Origin: Croceitalea rosinachiae
Lineage (GTDB): Bacteria > Bacteroidota > Bacteroidia > Flavobacteriales > Flavobacteriaceae
NCBI RefSeq assembly: GCF_031846445.1
Contig: NZ_JAVRHR010000001.1
Span: 682,001-746,000, forward strand
Direction: 5' to 3'
Length of the DNA: 64,000 bases
Shown here: positions 30,710 through 40,807 of the stretch, piece by piece
Layout: each line of letters opens with the position of its first letter
How positions within the stretch are numbered: position 1 is the first letter of the stretch
The notes under the pieces: generated by a model
The model's database searches: none
What the model was told of the DNA's origin: nothing
What the model saw: only the letters and a program-made list of their open reading frames with translations
Program-made: the position numbers and the translations under genes

Positions 30710-31900
30710 ATGAAAAACGTACTATCAATCTTACTAATGGCAATTATAGTCGCCTCTTGTGGTGGTGGGTCAACTTCTTCCATTGATGAACTCATCGCTA
30801 ATAAAGATATTGATGCGATAAGAGCTAAAAGAACAGAAATTTCCGCACAACAAAAGGCTTTGGACAATGAAGTAAAGCAATTGGATTCAGCGATTGCTCT
30901 ACTAGACGATAACGCTAAACTTCCATTGGTTACGACCTATGAAACAAAAGAAGAAAAGTTTAACCATTATTTAGAACTTCAGGGTGATGTAATGACCAAA
31001 CAGAACGTACTTATCTATCCTGAAATGAGCGGTACATTGCATCGTGTTTATGTAAAGGAGGGACAAAAAGTAAGAAAAGGCCAGGTTTTGGCAGCTATTG
31101 ATGACGGTGGACTTTCAAGCACACTTGCACAAATGCGAACCCAAGCTGAATTAGCCAAGACAACCTTTGAACGCCAAAAAAGATTATGGGAGCAAAACAT
31201 AGGTTCTGAAATTCAATATTTACAGGCCAAGACACAATACGAGGCGCAGACAAATGCTGTAAAGCAGATGGAAAGCCAAGTTGGCAAATCAACTATTCGT
31301 GCCCCTTTTTCAGGTATCATTGATGATGTTATCAAAGATCAAGGAACTGTTGTAAGCCCCGGCCCAGGTTCTGAAGTCTTTCGCATAGTTAATTTGTCTG
31401 ACATGTATGTGGAGGTTCAAGTGCCTGAAGCCCATTTGGCAAATGTTACCAAGGGGAAAAATGTGGAAGTATTCTTGCCAGTATTAGGAAGTACCATACA
31501 AACCAAAGTCAGGCAGACAGGAAATTTCATTAATCCCGGTAATCGGGCTTTTAATGTTGAAATCCCGGTTCCGAACAAAGAAGGTAATATCAAACCTAAT
31601 CTAACAGCAGTCGCCAAAATTAATGACTACACGAATGAAAACGCCATTTTAATCCCCCAAAGTGTTGTTTCTGAAAATGCAACTGGTGAACAATACGTGT
31701 ATTTGACCAAACAAAATGATTCAGCCAATGAACTCACCGCTGAAAGAGTTATCATAGAATTGGGGTTGACACAAGGTGATTACGTAGAAGTTGTTTCAGG
31801 ATTAAGCGTTGGAGATAATATTATCGTCGAAGGAGCACGAAGTGTTCGTAATAATCAAAAAGTTAGAGTTCGCAATACAGAAAATAACGCTAAGAGCTAG
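30710..31900 (+). CDS. RND efflux periplasmic adaptor (membrane-fusion protein), lipoprotein
   Basis: 396 residues. A lipoprotein signal ends at VASC. There is an early coiled coil (DAIRAKRTEISAQQ...LDNEVKQLDSAI), a biotinyl-lipoyl-like half-motif (MSGTLHRVYVKEGQKVRKGQVLA), a hairpin, the second lipoyl half (KSTIRAPFSGIIDDV), then the beta-barrel and membrane-proximal domains. Known role: links the RND pump with TolC. The extra coiled coil between the lipidation site and the first lipoyl motif is longer than in E. coli AcrA. Confidence 0.92.
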   Translation: MKNVLSILLMAIIVASCGGGSTSSIDELIANKDIDAIRAKRTEISAQQKALDNEVKQLDSAIALLDDNAKLPLVTTYETKEEKFNHYLELQGDVMTKQNVLIYPEMSGTLHRVYVKEGQKVRKGQVLAAIDDGGLSSTLAQMRTQAELAKTTFERQKRLWEQNIGSEIQYLQAKTQYEAQTNAVKQMESQVGKSTIRAPFSGIIDDVIKDQGTVVSPGPGSEVFRIVNLSDMYVEVQVPEAHLANVTKGKNVEVFLPVLGSTIQTKVRQTGNFINPGNRAFNVEIPVPNKEGNIKPNLTAVAKINDYTNENAILIPQSVVSENATGEQYVYLTKQNDSANELTAERVIIELGLTQGDYVEVVSGLSVGDNIIVEGARSVRNNQKVRVRNTENNAKS

Positions 31901-31903
31901 GTT

Positions 31904-34900
31904 ATGGAAAAAGCTAAAAAGAATGCCGATAAAGAGTTTCGATTATCCTCATGGGCAATAGATAACCCATCGGTCATCTATGTGATGATTGCAATCTTCC
32001 TATTCATTGGAATCTCTTCTTATTTCGCAATGCCAAGAGAAGAGTTTCCGGAAGCGGTCGAAACCAAAATTTATGTAAGCACCATATACCCTGGTAATAC
32101 CGCTGAGGATATGGAGCGTTTGATTACCGACCCGCTTGAAGAGCGATTGAAAAACGTGAGCAGTTTTGTAGAGATGACATCAACATCTCAAGAAGACTAC
32201 GCCATGGTGGTTATCGAATTTGACGAAAATATAACCGTTGAAGCCGCTAAGCAAGAGGTAAAAGACGAAGTAGATGCCGAAAAAGCCAGCGAAGATTGGC
32301 CCGTGTTTAATGGTGCCAAAGTTGAACCCAACGTATTTGACCTAAACCTTGCAGAATCGTTTCCAATTTTAAATGTGAATTTAAAAGGGGATTATCCTGT
32401 AGAAAAATTAAAAGACTATGCGGAATACCTTGAAGATGAGATTGAGAATTTAGAGGAAATCAAGCAAGTTGATATTAGAGGTGCACAAGAGAAGGAAGTT
32501 GAGGTCGCCGTTGATATCAACAAAATGATGGCCGCAAAAATAAATTTTACCGATGTCATTCAAGCTATAGATAACGGAAATATGACCATGTCAGCAGGTA
32601 ACCTTATTACTAGCGGACAGCGAAGAACCATCAGAATTACGGGAGAAATTGAAAAGCCTTCTGAACTTAACAATTTTGTCGTCAAGTCTGAAAACGGAAC
32701 AGTTTATCTAAGGGACATTGCCAAAGTAACTTTCGAAGAAGAAGACAAGAATACCTATGCCCGTGAAATGGGCGAAAGTGTCGTCATGCTTGATATCAAA
32801 AAGAGATCTGGAAAGAATGACGTCATTGCCACTGAAAAGATAAGGGAGATTGTTGCCAATGCGCAAAAGGACTTTTTACCCGAAGACTTGGTAGTAACCT
32901 TCGCAAATGACAGTAGCAGTACTACCTTAAACCAAGTAGACGATTTGGTGAACAACATCATTTTCGGGATTATACTTGTGGTCACGGTTCTAATGTTCTT
33001 TTTGGGCTTCAGAAATGCCCTTTTTGTTGGTTTTGCCATCCCAATGTCCATGTTCATGTCGTTTATGATATTATCGGCATTGGGTTATACGCTGAACACC
33101 ATGATTCTTTTCGGATTGATCATGGGGCTCGGAATGTTGGTCGATAATGGTGTCGTTGTAGTGGAAAACGTATATCGCCTTATGGAACAAGAAGGGATGT
33201 CTCGTAAAGAAGCTGCCAAAAAAGGTATTGGTGAAATTGCCATACCCATCATTATATCTACAGCTACTACGGTAGCAGCCTTTGTACCCCTAGGAATGTG
33301 GCCGGGTATTATGGGAGAGTTTATGATTTATTTCCCTATCACCCTTTCAGTTGTTCTTGGGTCTTCATTGTTCGTAGCCATTTTCATGAACTCCATGTTG
33401 GTATCACAATTTATGGAGGTTGGTGAAAAGCACTTAACTCGTAAGCAATTGATTCGCATTACCCTATTACTGGGTGGATTCGGGCTTTTCATAGTCATAG
33501 TTGGCGGTCCGGTTCGTGGATTAGGAAGTTTAATGATTGTCGTGGCTGCCCTTTTCTGGTTGTACAAATACGCCTTAAAACCTTGGTCAACACGTTTTCA
33601 GAAAAATAGCTTGGTCAATTTAGAGAATTGGTATGAGAAACGATTGACGCATGCCCTAAGAGGTAGAAACGTGTATTGGTATTTTGGAGTAACAATGCTA
33701 TTGCTCGTTGCTGCATTTATGAGCTTTGGTGGGTCAGTGGGGAGTCAAAGAACCAAGGTTGAGTTCTTTCCTGATAATACTCCTAAAGAGGTCTATGTAT
33801 ACATTGAGTATCCTCAGGGTACCGATATCGAAAAAACAAATGCTATTACTAAAGATATTGAACAGCGAGTCTATGATATCATCGATGATGAGCAATACTA
33901 TAAAAATGGAGAGAACTTATTGGTAGACACAGGCGTTTCACAGGTTGGCAAAGGTGCAGAAAACCCATTTACAGAAGGGGGGTCATCTGCAGAGATGCCA
34001 CATCGTGGTAAAATCACCTTATCCATGCAAGAGTTCAAGTTCAGACAAGGTTTAGATACTGAAAAATTGAGGCTTAGAATTCAAAATGATCTAGCCGATG
34101 TCTATCCAGGGGTTACCATTTCTGTTGAAAAAGATGCTGTGGGTCCACCTGCAGGCTATCCTGTGAATGTGGAACTCATTGGTCAGAACTATGATACCCT
34201 TATTAACGTAGCAGAACGAATGCGCATATTCATCAATTCAAAAAGCATTGATGGTATGGAAGGTTTAAAGGTAGATGTGAACAAAAGCAGCCCAGGCATG
34301 GAGGTTACCGTTGACCGTCAAAAAGCAGGTGAGCTTGGTGTATCGGTAGGTCAAGTTGGCCAACAGTTACGAAGATCTTTATTTGGTGATAAGGCGGGAG
34401 TTTACAAAAAAGATGGCGAAGATTATGATATCAATGTTCGCTTTAATGAAGATTTGCGATATAATACCAGTGCCCTTTTTAATCAAAATATCATTTTTAG
34501 AGATCAGGCCAGTGGTAAAATCAAAGAGATTCCGATTTCGGCAGTAGCAACACGAAAAAACACCTCTTCATTTAATGCGATAAAACACATTAATGGTGAG
34601 CGAGTGGTAACTGTATATTCTGGGTTAAAACCTGGTGGAAATGCCAATATTATTGTTGACCAGATCAAGAAAGAAATGGAAAACTTCAAGGGGTTGCCAG
34701 CTGGAGTCAAAATCGACTATACCGGAGAATTGGAAGAACAAGCAAAACAACAGGCATTTTTAATGGGTGCTTTCTTTTCTGGATTAGGATTGATTATGCT
34801 TATACTGGTTTTTCAATTTGGTGGTATTTCAAAACCAGCAATCATCATGATGGCCATATTTTTAAGCTTTATTGGGGTATTCGGTGGTTTAGTTGCTACT

Positions 34901-35407
34901 GGATGGCCCTTTGTGATTATGATGACCATGATGGGCATCATCGCCTTGGCGGGAATTGTAGTTAACAATGGTGTTGTGCTACTCGATTACACCCAAATAC
35001 TCATTGATCGTAAAAAAGTAAACTTGGGTATTTCAGATAATGAATTATTGACCCGTGAAGAAGTCACGGAATCAATTATTAAAGGAGGAAAGGCTAGGTT
35101 AAGACCTGTTATACTTACTGCAATAACTACGGTATTAGGCTTAATTCCGCTAGCCACAGGCCTAAATATTAATTTTATCAGTCTATTCGGTCAATTTGAC
35201 CCACAAATTTATGTTGGTGGTGATAACGTAATTTTCTGGGGTCCATTGGCATGGACAGTTATCTTTGGATTAATCGTTGCCACCTTCTTGACCTTGATCA
35301 TTGTTCCGGTACTTTTTAATATCATTTACCGATTAAAAATTCGATTAAGGGGCAGTCATAAAAGCAAGTCAAAGAAAGAACAAGAAAAAATGAACATTGC
35401 AGCTTAG
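31904..35407 (+). CDS. RND-family efflux transporter, inner-membrane pump
   Basis: 1167 residues, longer than the usual 1030-1060. It has the RND plan: TM1, a large periplasmic loop (SFPILNVNLKGDYPVEKL region), TM2-6 with MGLGMLVDNGVVVVENVYR (the TM4 proton-relay region with Asp), a second loop and TM7-12 ending in GKARLRPVILTAITTVLGL. The extra length lies between TM6 and TM7, where two more hydrophobic stretches (ITLLLGGFGLFIVIVGG; LGSLMIVVAALFWLYKYALKPW) are seen, a form common in bacteroidete pumps. Likely exports drugs, bile-like or hydrophobic compounds. A terminator follows. Confidence 0.93.
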   Translation: MEKAKKNADKEFRLSSWAIDNPSVIYVMIAIFLFIGISSYFAMPREEFPEAVETKIYVSTIYPGNTAEDMERLITDPLEERLKNVSSFVEMTSTSQEDYAMVVIEFDENITVEAAKQEVKDEVDAEKASEDWPVFNGAKVEPNVFDLNLAESFPILNVNLKGDYPVEKLKDYAEYLEDEIENLEEIKQVDIRGAQEKEVEVAVDINKMMAAKINFTDVIQAIDNGNMTMSAGNLITSGQRRTIRITGEIEKPSELNNFVVKSENGTVYLRDIAKVTFEEEDKNTYAREMGESVVMLDIKKRSGKNDVIATEKIREIVANAQKDFLPEDLVVTFANDSSSTTLNQVDDLVNNIIFGIILVVTVLMFFLGFRNALFVGFAIPMSMFMSFMILSALGYTLNTMILFGLIMGLGMLVDNGVVVVENVYRLMEQEGMSRKEAAKKGIGEIAIPIIISTATTVAAFVPLGMWPGIMGEFMIYFPITLSVVLGSSLFVAIFMNSMLVSQFMEVGEKHLTRKQLIRITLLLGGFGLFIVIVGGPVRGLGSLMIVVAALFWLYKYALKPWSTRFQKNSLVNLENWYEKRLTHALRGRNVYWYFGVTMLLLVAAFMSFGGSVGSQRTKVEFFPDNTPKEVYVYIEYPQGTDIEKTNAITKDIEQRVYDIIDDEQYYKNGENLLVDTGVSQVGKGAENPFTEGGSSAEMPHRGKITLSMQEFKFRQGLDTEKLRLRIQNDLADVYPGVTISVEKDAVGPPAGYPVNVELIGQNYDTLINVAERMRIFINSKSIDGMEGLKVDVNKSSPGMEVTVDRQKAGELGVSVGQVGQQLRRSLFGDKAGVYKKDGEDYDINVRFNEDLRYNTSALFNQNIIFRDQASGKIKEIPISAVATRKNTSSFNAIKHINGERVVTVYSGLKPGGNANIIVDQIKKEMENFKGLPAGVKIDYTGELEEQAKQQAFLMGAFFSGLGLIMLILVFQFGGISKPAIIMMAIFLSFIGVFGGLVATGWPFVIMMTMMGIIALAGIVVNNGVVLLDYTQILIDRKKVNLGISDNELLTREEVTESIIKGGKARLRPVILTAITTVLGLIPLATGLNINFISLFGQFDPQIYVGGDNVIFWGPLAWTVIFGLIVATFLTLIIVPVLFNIIYRLKIRLRGSHKSKSKKEQEKMNIAA

Positions 35408-35414
35408 TAATAAA

Positions 35415-35445
35415 AAAAGCCCCGACAAAAATGGTCGGGGCTTTT
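35415..35445 (+). terminator. Terminator of the efflux operon
   Basis: AAAAGCCCCGAC (35415-35426) pairs fully with GTCGGGGCTTTT (35434-35445). With A-runs on the left and T-runs on the right it can stop transcripts from both sides, including the converging gene at 35.5 kb. Confidence 0.9.
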
Positions 35446-35464
35446 ATATTTTAACCAGCTTATG

Positions 35465-35818
35465 TTACTTGTTCACAGAAACTATTTCTGCCTGATTCCA
35501 ATTCTTAACATAGGCAATTCGATTATCTTCAAAATCAACTTCTTTCAATATATCACCTTTCCAGAAAAACCACTTCCCTGATCTTTTACCATTGATATAT
35601 TTACCTGTGGCAAGTTTTTTGCCTTCCGCATTATACATATACCATTGCCCATGAAGTTTGTTATTTAGCAAATGCCCGGTTTGAGCAATTTCTCCGTTAT
35701 CATGAAAATAAGTAGCCTTCACCATCTTACCTTCTTTTTCGAAAGTAGGTTTTATATCTTGCCCATAAGTACACACCGAAAATAAAATTGCCAATAAAAA
35801 TATATTCTTCCTCATCAT
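35465..35818 (-). CDS. Exported MORN/YwqK-like repeat protein
   Basis: 117 residues. A signal peptide (IFLLAILFSVCTYGQ) is followed by MORN-like repeats with G-x-x-x-N-G-K patterns (YFHDNGEIAQTGHLLNN; YNAEGKKLATGKYINGKRSGKW). In Bacteroidota these are often annotated as YwqK-family antitoxin-like proteins, but the name says little about function; MORN repeats bind membranes or partners. It converges on the efflux operon and shares its terminator. Confidence 0.75.
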   Translation of the reverse strand: MMRKNIFLLAILFSVCTYGQDIKPTFEKEGKMVKATYFHDNGEIAQTGHLLNNKLHGQWYMYNAEGKKLATGKYINGKRSGKWFFWKGDILKEVDFEDNRIAYVKNWNQAEIVSVNK

Positions 35819-36096
35819 TATGTTTTTTAATTCACTATTCCTTTACATTAACGATACAAATATATAAATATTTTACAATAAATAAATATTTACATAACAT
35901 TAAATTTACATTAAATCTTTAAATTATTGAATTTCAAGTTATTAAAAAAATCGAATTTTTATTAGAATTGTATGAATGGTAAAAAAATCGGTATCAAATG
36001 CATTTGCACTTTCAATTAAAATTGACAAAAACCCATTTTATATTCACTTCTCAAAACATTTGAACTAATTACCTTTGCAACTTATTTATTACAATA

Positions 36097-37845
36097 ATGT
36101 ACAGAGATATTACTTGTGGTGCTTTACGAGCAGCTGATGTTAAGAAAGAAGTTTTATTAAGTGGATGGGTTCATAAACTTCGGGATAAGGGTTTTGTGGT
36201 TTGGATTGACATTCGAGATCGCTATGGAATTACCCAATTGGTATTTGATGAAGAACGTACTTCAAGCGATCTTTTAGAAAAGGCTCGCTCATTAGGTCGT
36301 GAAACTGTAATTCAGGCCAAAGGGGAGGTTATAGAACGTACTTCTAAAAATACCAATATCCCTACTGGTGATATCGAAGTGCTGGTCTCTGAATTAACCG
36401 TATTAAATGAGTCCCTGCTTCCGCCGTTTACTATTGAAGATGAAACAGACGGTGGTGAAGATATTAGAATGAAGTATCGCTATCTTGATATTCGCAGAAA
36501 TCCGGTTAAGGAAAACCTCATCTTTAGACATAACGTTTCCATGGAAGTACGCAAGTATCTTTCAGATGCCGGTTTTATTGATGTCGAAACCCCGTATTTA
36601 ATAAAATCAACTCCAGAAGGCGCACGCGACTTTCTAGTGCCAAGCCGAATGAATGAGGGGCAGTTCTATGCCCTGCCCCAATCTCCGCAGACATTTAAAC
36701 AACTCTTGATGGTGGGCGGCATGGACAAATACTTTCAAATCGTCAAGTGTTTTAGAGATGAAGACCTAAGGGCCGATAGGCAACCCGAATTCACTCAGAT
36801 TGACTGTGAAATGGCTTTTGTTGAGCAAGAAGATATTTTAAACACTTTTGAAGGACTCACAAAACACCTTTTAAAAGAAATCAAAGGTGTGGATATTGAT
36901 AGTTTTCCAAGAATGACTTATGATGAAGCGATGAAACGCTATGGTAATGACAAACCTGATATTCGTTTTGGGATGGAGTTCGGAGAATTAAACGACGTTT
37001 CTCAGCATAAGGAATTTAAGGTCTTCAATTCTGCCGAATTAGTTGCTGGAATCGCCATACCTGGAGGAAACACCCACACTCGTAAAGAAATAGACAAACT
37101 TATCGATTGGGTAAAACGCCCACAAGTAGGTGCTTTAGGTATGGTTTATTGTAGGTGTAATGAAAATGGCACCTACAAATCATCCGTTGATAAGTTCTAC
37201 GACCAGGAAGATTTGGCAAAATGGGCCGAAATTACCAATGCAAAGCCTGGCGATTTAATTTGTGTACTTTCTGGAGAGAAAAACAAGACTCGTGCACAAC
37301 TAAGCGCGCTACGTATGGAAATGGCCGAACGTTTAGGTTTACGAAATGCCAATGAATTTGCCCCTCTTTGGGTCATTGATTTCCCTTTATTGGAATTGGA
37401 TGAGGAGACTGGTCATTATCACGCTATGCACCACCCATTTACCTCACCAAAACCAGGTCAATTAGCCTTATTAGATACGAATCCAGGTGCTGTGAAAGCC
37501 AATGCCTATGATTTGGTGTTAAATGGAAATGAAATTGGTGGTGGTTCAATTCGTATTCACGATGCAGCAACCCAGGCCATCATGTTCAAACACCTTGGTT
37601 TTACAGAAGAAGAAGCCAAAAACCAATTTGGATTTTTAATTGATGCTTTTCAATACGGCGCACCACCACATGGTGGTATCGCTTTTGGTTTAGATAGGCT
37701 TGTGTCTATTTTAGGCGGGCAAGAGACCATTCGTGATTTTATTGCATTTCCAAAAAATAATAGCGGAAGAGATGTCATGATTGATGCTCCGGCAACTATT
37801 GATAATGAGCAATTGAAAGAGTTACATCTTAAATTGGATTTATAA
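36097..37845 (+). CDS. aspS: Aspartyl-tRNA synthetase
   Basis: 582 residues, the usual bacterial length. It contains an N-terminal OB anticodon-binding domain (LSGWVHKLRDKGFVVWIDIRDR), class II motif 2 (CFRDEDLRADRQPEFTQID), the bacterial GAD insertion (about 280-420) and motif 3 (GGIAFGLDRLVSILGG). Known reaction: charges tRNA-Asp with aspartate. The 278 bp AT-rich region upstream holds no gene; TACCTTTG at about 36071-36078 resembles a flavobacterial -7 promoter element. Confidence 0.97.
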   Translation: MYRDITCGALRAADVKKEVLLSGWVHKLRDKGFVVWIDIRDRYGITQLVFDEERTSSDLLEKARSLGRETVIQAKGEVIERTSKNTNIPTGDIEVLVSELTVLNESLLPPFTIEDETDGGEDIRMKYRYLDIRRNPVKENLIFRHNVSMEVRKYLSDAGFIDVETPYLIKSTPEGARDFLVPSRMNEGQFYALPQSPQTFKQLLMVGGMDKYFQIVKCFRDEDLRADRQPEFTQIDCEMAFVEQEDILNTFEGLTKHLLKEIKGVDIDSFPRMTYDEAMKRYGNDKPDIRFGMEFGELNDVSQHKEFKVFNSAELVAGIAIPGGNTHTRKEIDKLIDWVKRPQVGALGMVYCRCNENGTYKSSVDKFYDQEDLAKWAEITNAKPGDLICVLSGEKNKTRAQLSALRMEMAERLGLRNANEFAPLWVIDFPLLELDEETGHYHAMHHPFTSPKPGQLALLDTNPGAVKANAYDLVLNGNEIGGGSIRIHDAATQAIMFKHLGFTEEEAKNQFGFLIDAFQYGAPPHGGIAFGLDRLVSILGGQETIRDFIAFPKNNSGRDVMIDAPATIDNEQLKELHLKLDL

Positions 37846-37904
37846 AGCAATATCTAAGCCTTTATAGGTCAGATTTTTAATACTTTTATTAGGAATCACT
37901 TTTT

Positions 37905-39686
37905 ATGCCTAGCACCAAAGCGCTCTTAAAGAAATTTCTGAAATGGAGATATAAACATATCTCAAATAAGACTTTTGTGCAATTAATGAGTGTTGTGGTG
38001 GGCTTTTTGGCTGGTCTAGCCGCAGTAACCCTAAAAAACCTCACCTATTTCATTCAATCGCTATTAGAAAAAGGCATTGTTTTTTCAGATTATCAATTGT
38101 ATTTCATTTTACCTATTGTAGGCTTGACCTTGGTATACCTCTATACCAAATTCGTTAACAAACACCCTATTTCACAAGCTATACCTTCAATTTTATTGTC
38201 TTTATCAAAGCAAAAAGGGCTATTGTCAGTTCGAAAAATGTACACCCCGCTGCTAACAGCACCTTTGACGGTTGGTTTCGGTGGTTCTGTTGGTCTATTG
38301 GGGCCAGCAGTAAAATCTGGTGCCGCAATTAGCTCTAATTTAAGTCGATTGCTACATATAGATGTTAAGACTCGCTCACTATTGATTGCCTGTGCTTCTG
38401 CAGGAGCAATTTCTTCCATTTTTCAATCGCCGATAGCCGCTATTATTTTTGCAGTAGAGGTTTTTAGCCTTGATTTGACCATGCTTTCCGTCTTACCCTT
38501 ATTACTTGCATCTATTTCTGGGGTACTAACATCGTATTTCTTTTTAGGAAACGAAGCACTGTTCAATTTCTCATTGACCGAAGGTTTTAGCCTGAACGAT
38601 GTTCCATTTTATATAATTCTTGGTATTGGGACTGGGTTCGCTTCTATTTACTTCACTAAAATGTACTTTGCCATTTTCAAATTTTTTAAACGCTTTCGCA
38701 GTCCTAAGTACAAATTACTGGTAGGCGGTTTGGCCATAGGTATTATGCTCTATTTTATTCCACCACTTTACGGTGAAGGGTTTGGCTTTATCAATAATCT
38801 TTTAGATGGAAACCATTTAAATGCATTGGGAAAAACCCCATTTGACGCTTTTTTAGACAACATTTGGGTAGTTATTGCATTGCTATTTGGAATTACATTA
38901 TTTAAGGCCATTGCAATGACGGCAACTCTGGCTGCTGGCGGAGCAGGTGGTGTATTTATTCCTACCATGGTTATGGGAAGTGCACTGGGTAATGCGGTTG
39001 CTAAAGTTATCAATAATATTGGCTTCGGTTTTAATGTATCGGAAAGTAATTTTACATTAATTGGAATGGCGGGATTAATTGCCGGGGTTATCCATGCGCC
39101 ATTGACGGCCATTTTTTTAATTGCTGAAATAACCGGCGGTTATGAGCTTTTTATTCCATTAATGATTACAGGAAGCATCTCATTTTTGATTACCAAAAAC
39201 ACCCTAGAACACACCATTTATACTAAAGAATTGGCGCAGAAAGGAGCGTTGCTTACACATAACAAAGATCAGGCAGTCTTGACCTTAATGGAATTGGAAG
39301 ATGTTATAGAGACCAATTTTAAAGCTGTATTACCAGAAATGGATTTAGGGGAAATGCTAATGAAATCAGTCTCAAAATCAACTCGCAATATCTTTCCGGT
39401 GCTTGATGGGGATAATAAAATGGTAGGGGTCGTGCTTTTAGATGATATACGAGAGTTCATGTTCAATACTGAGCTATATGATACCACTTTTGTAAAGGAT
39501 TTAATGCATGCCCCACCTGAATATATTTTCTACGATTCAGATAATATGAAACAAGTGATGCAAAAGTTTCAGGACAGTGGTGCATGGAACTTGCCTGTTG
39601 TTAAAGAAGGCATCTATATGGGTTTTGTATCCAAATCAAAACTTTTAACCGCTTATAGAAGAAAGTTAATCAATTATACCCCCTAG
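37905..39686 (+). CDS. ClC-family chloride channel/transporter with two CBS domains
   Basis: 593 residues. The ClC membrane domain (about 20-430) includes FGGSVGLLGPAVKSG, IFAVEVFSLDLT, and GAGGVFIPTMVMGSALGN; two cytoplasmic CBS domains follow (about 465-590). In ClC exchangers the motif G-x-E-G/A-P supplies the gating glutamate (E148 in E. coli ClC). Here the same place reads GLLGP, with Leu where Glu is expected, so proton coupling is probably lost and the protein may act as a passive channel. The CBS pair may sense adenine nucleotides. It is followed 2 bp later by a small membrane protein gene. Confidence 0.92.
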   Translation: MPSTKALLKKFLKWRYKHISNKTFVQLMSVVVGFLAGLAAVTLKNLTYFIQSLLEKGIVFSDYQLYFILPIVGLTLVYLYTKFVNKHPISQAIPSILLSLSKQKGLLSVRKMYTPLLTAPLTVGFGGSVGLLGPAVKSGAAISSNLSRLLHIDVKTRSLLIACASAGAISSIFQSPIAAIIFAVEVFSLDLTMLSVLPLLLASISGVLTSYFFLGNEALFNFSLTEGFSLNDVPFYIILGIGTGFASIYFTKMYFAIFKFFKRFRSPKYKLLVGGLAIGIMLYFIPPLYGEGFGFINNLLDGNHLNALGKTPFDAFLDNIWVVIALLFGITLFKAIAMTATLAAGGAGGVFIPTMVMGSALGNAVAKVINNIGFGFNVSESNFTLIGMAGLIAGVIHAPLTAIFLIAEITGGYELFIPLMITGSISFLITKNTLEHTIYTKELAQKGALLTHNKDQAVLTLMELEDVIETNFKAVLPEMDLGEMLMKSVSKSTRNIFPVLDGDNKMVGVVLLDDIREFMFNTELYDTTFVKDLMHAPPEYIFYDSDNMKQVMQKFQDSGAWNLPVVKEGIYMGFVSKSKLLTAYRRKLINYTP

Positions 39687-39688
39687 CC

Positions 39689-39946
39689 ATGAAGTTAAAA
39701 TATCTTATTGTTTTAATTGTAATTGCCTCATTTGGTTCCATCATCTATGGCTTTACTTTAAAAGAGGTATCAGAATTCACCGCAAATAGATATATCGGTT
39801 TTGGTACTGCAGGGCTATTCTTGGTCGCCATGCCTCTTTTCTTATTTAAAGAAAGTAAGGGAAAGCAAATGAAAGATTATTTGTTGAACAAAGAGAATAT
39901 TGAAAAAATGAACAAAAAAGAGAGGGAAAAGACTGGAAATCAATAA
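39689..39946 (+). CDS. Small two-helix membrane protein behind the ClC gene
   Basis: 85 residues with membrane helices at about 4-22 (YLIVLIVIASFGSIIYGF) and 35-52 (YIGFGTAGLFLVAMPLFLF), then a Lys/Glu-rich tail. It starts 2 bp after the ClC stop, so it is co-transcribed and may be a partner. No family recognised. Confidence 0.7.
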   Translation: MKLKYLIVLIVIASFGSIIYGFTLKEVSEFTANRYIGFGTAGLFLVAMPLFLFKESKGKQMKDYLLNKENIEKMNKKEREKTGNQ

Positions 39947-40029
39947 TTTTCAAGAAAAATATACATCGTTTCTCGATGTCATATTTAAAAAATTATAATT
40001 TAGTTACTTAAACATTTACATTTTTCTCA

Positions 40030-40221
40030 ATGACTGGCACGGTAAAATTTTTTAATGCATCCAAAGGTTTTGGATTCATTACCAACGACGACACTGAAAA
40101 AGACATTTTCGTTCATATAACTGCATTAAACGGATTACAGTTGAACGAAGGCGACAAAGTAGAATACCAAGAAGAAGAAGGTAGAAAAGGAATGGTAGCT
40201 GCACAAATACAGTTACTCTAA
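40030..40221 (+). CDS. Cold-shock domain protein
   Basis: 63 residues, a full CSD: GTVKFFNASKGFGFITND (RNP1 KGFGFI) and KDIFVHIT (RNP2 VFVH-type, here IFVHI). Known role of the family: binds single-stranded RNA or DNA and melts mRNA structure; some are cold-induced, others constitutive. A terminator follows directly. No long 5' leader is seen within the 83 bp gap. Confidence 0.95.
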   Translation: MTGTVKFFNASKGFGFITNDDTEKDIFVHITALNGLQLNEGDKVEYQEEEGRKGMVAAQIQLL

Positions 40222-40247
40222 AAACGCATTGTACTTTTTAGTAGTAG

Positions 40248-40275
40248 AATCCTGATCAATTGGTCAGGGTTCTTT
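40248..40275 (+). terminator. Terminator after the cold-shock gene
   Basis: AATCCTGA (40248-40255) pairs with TCAGGGTT (40264-40271, one T-G pair), followed by CTTTATTTA. It lies between the converging cold-shock and tadA genes. Confidence 0.65.
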
Positions 40276-40283
40276 ATTTAAAA

Positions 40284-40742
40284 TCAATTCAAATTTCTGC
40301 GTTGCACAAAAAAACGTTTCAACAATTCAGATGCTTCTTTTTCCATAATTCCTCCCATAGCCTCTGTTTTAGGATGCAAACAGGTTCCCATCACCTTGTA
40401 ACCACGCTCCAAATCTGGTGCGCCATAAACAATTTTTGAGATTTGGCTCCAATATAAAGCCCCAGCACACATTTGACAGGGCTCTAATGTAACGTACAAA
40501 GTACAACCGTTCAAGTACTTCCCTCCTAGAAAATTTGCCGCAGATGTAATTGCTTGCATTTCGGCATGAGCAGTGACGTCATTCAATCGTTCTGTTAGAT
40601 TATGAGCTCTTCCAATGATTCTATTCTTTGCGACTACAACAGCCCCAACAGGTACTTCACCTTCTTCAAAAGCAAGTTGAGCTTCTTCCAAGGCTTTTTT
40701 CATAAAATAAGTATCGTCGTAAGGTTCGAGCATTCGAATCAA
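40284..40742 (-). CDS. tadA: tRNA adenosine / nucleoside deaminase
   Basis: 152 residues with the zinc deaminase motifs: HAEMQAI (His ligand and catalytic Glu) and TLEPCQMCAGALYWSQI (two Cys ligands). The N-terminal FMKKALEEAQLAFEEGEVPVGAVVV is typical of TadA, which makes inosine at position 34 of tRNA-Arg. Guanine deaminases share the fold, but this start favours TadA. It converges on the cold-shock gene. Confidence 0.9.
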   Translation of the reverse strand: MIRMLEPYDDTYFMKKALEEAQLAFEEGEVPVGAVVVAKNRIIGRAHNLTERLNDVTAHAEMQAITSAANFLGGKYLNGCTLYVTLEPCQMCAGALYWSQISKIVYGAPDLERGYKVMGTCLHPKTEAMGGIMEKEASELLKRFFVQRRNLN

Positions 40743-40807
40743 TTAAAAGCCAAAACTACAAATCCTAAAGAAACATAGTCTTTTAGAATCGGTATTTTTG
40801 ACATGGC

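Noticed and set aside
35819..36096. A hidden RNA or riboswitch upstream of aspS
   Set aside because: The 278 bp gap is very AT-rich with no stable hairpin or T-box-like feature; only a possible promoter element was seen.
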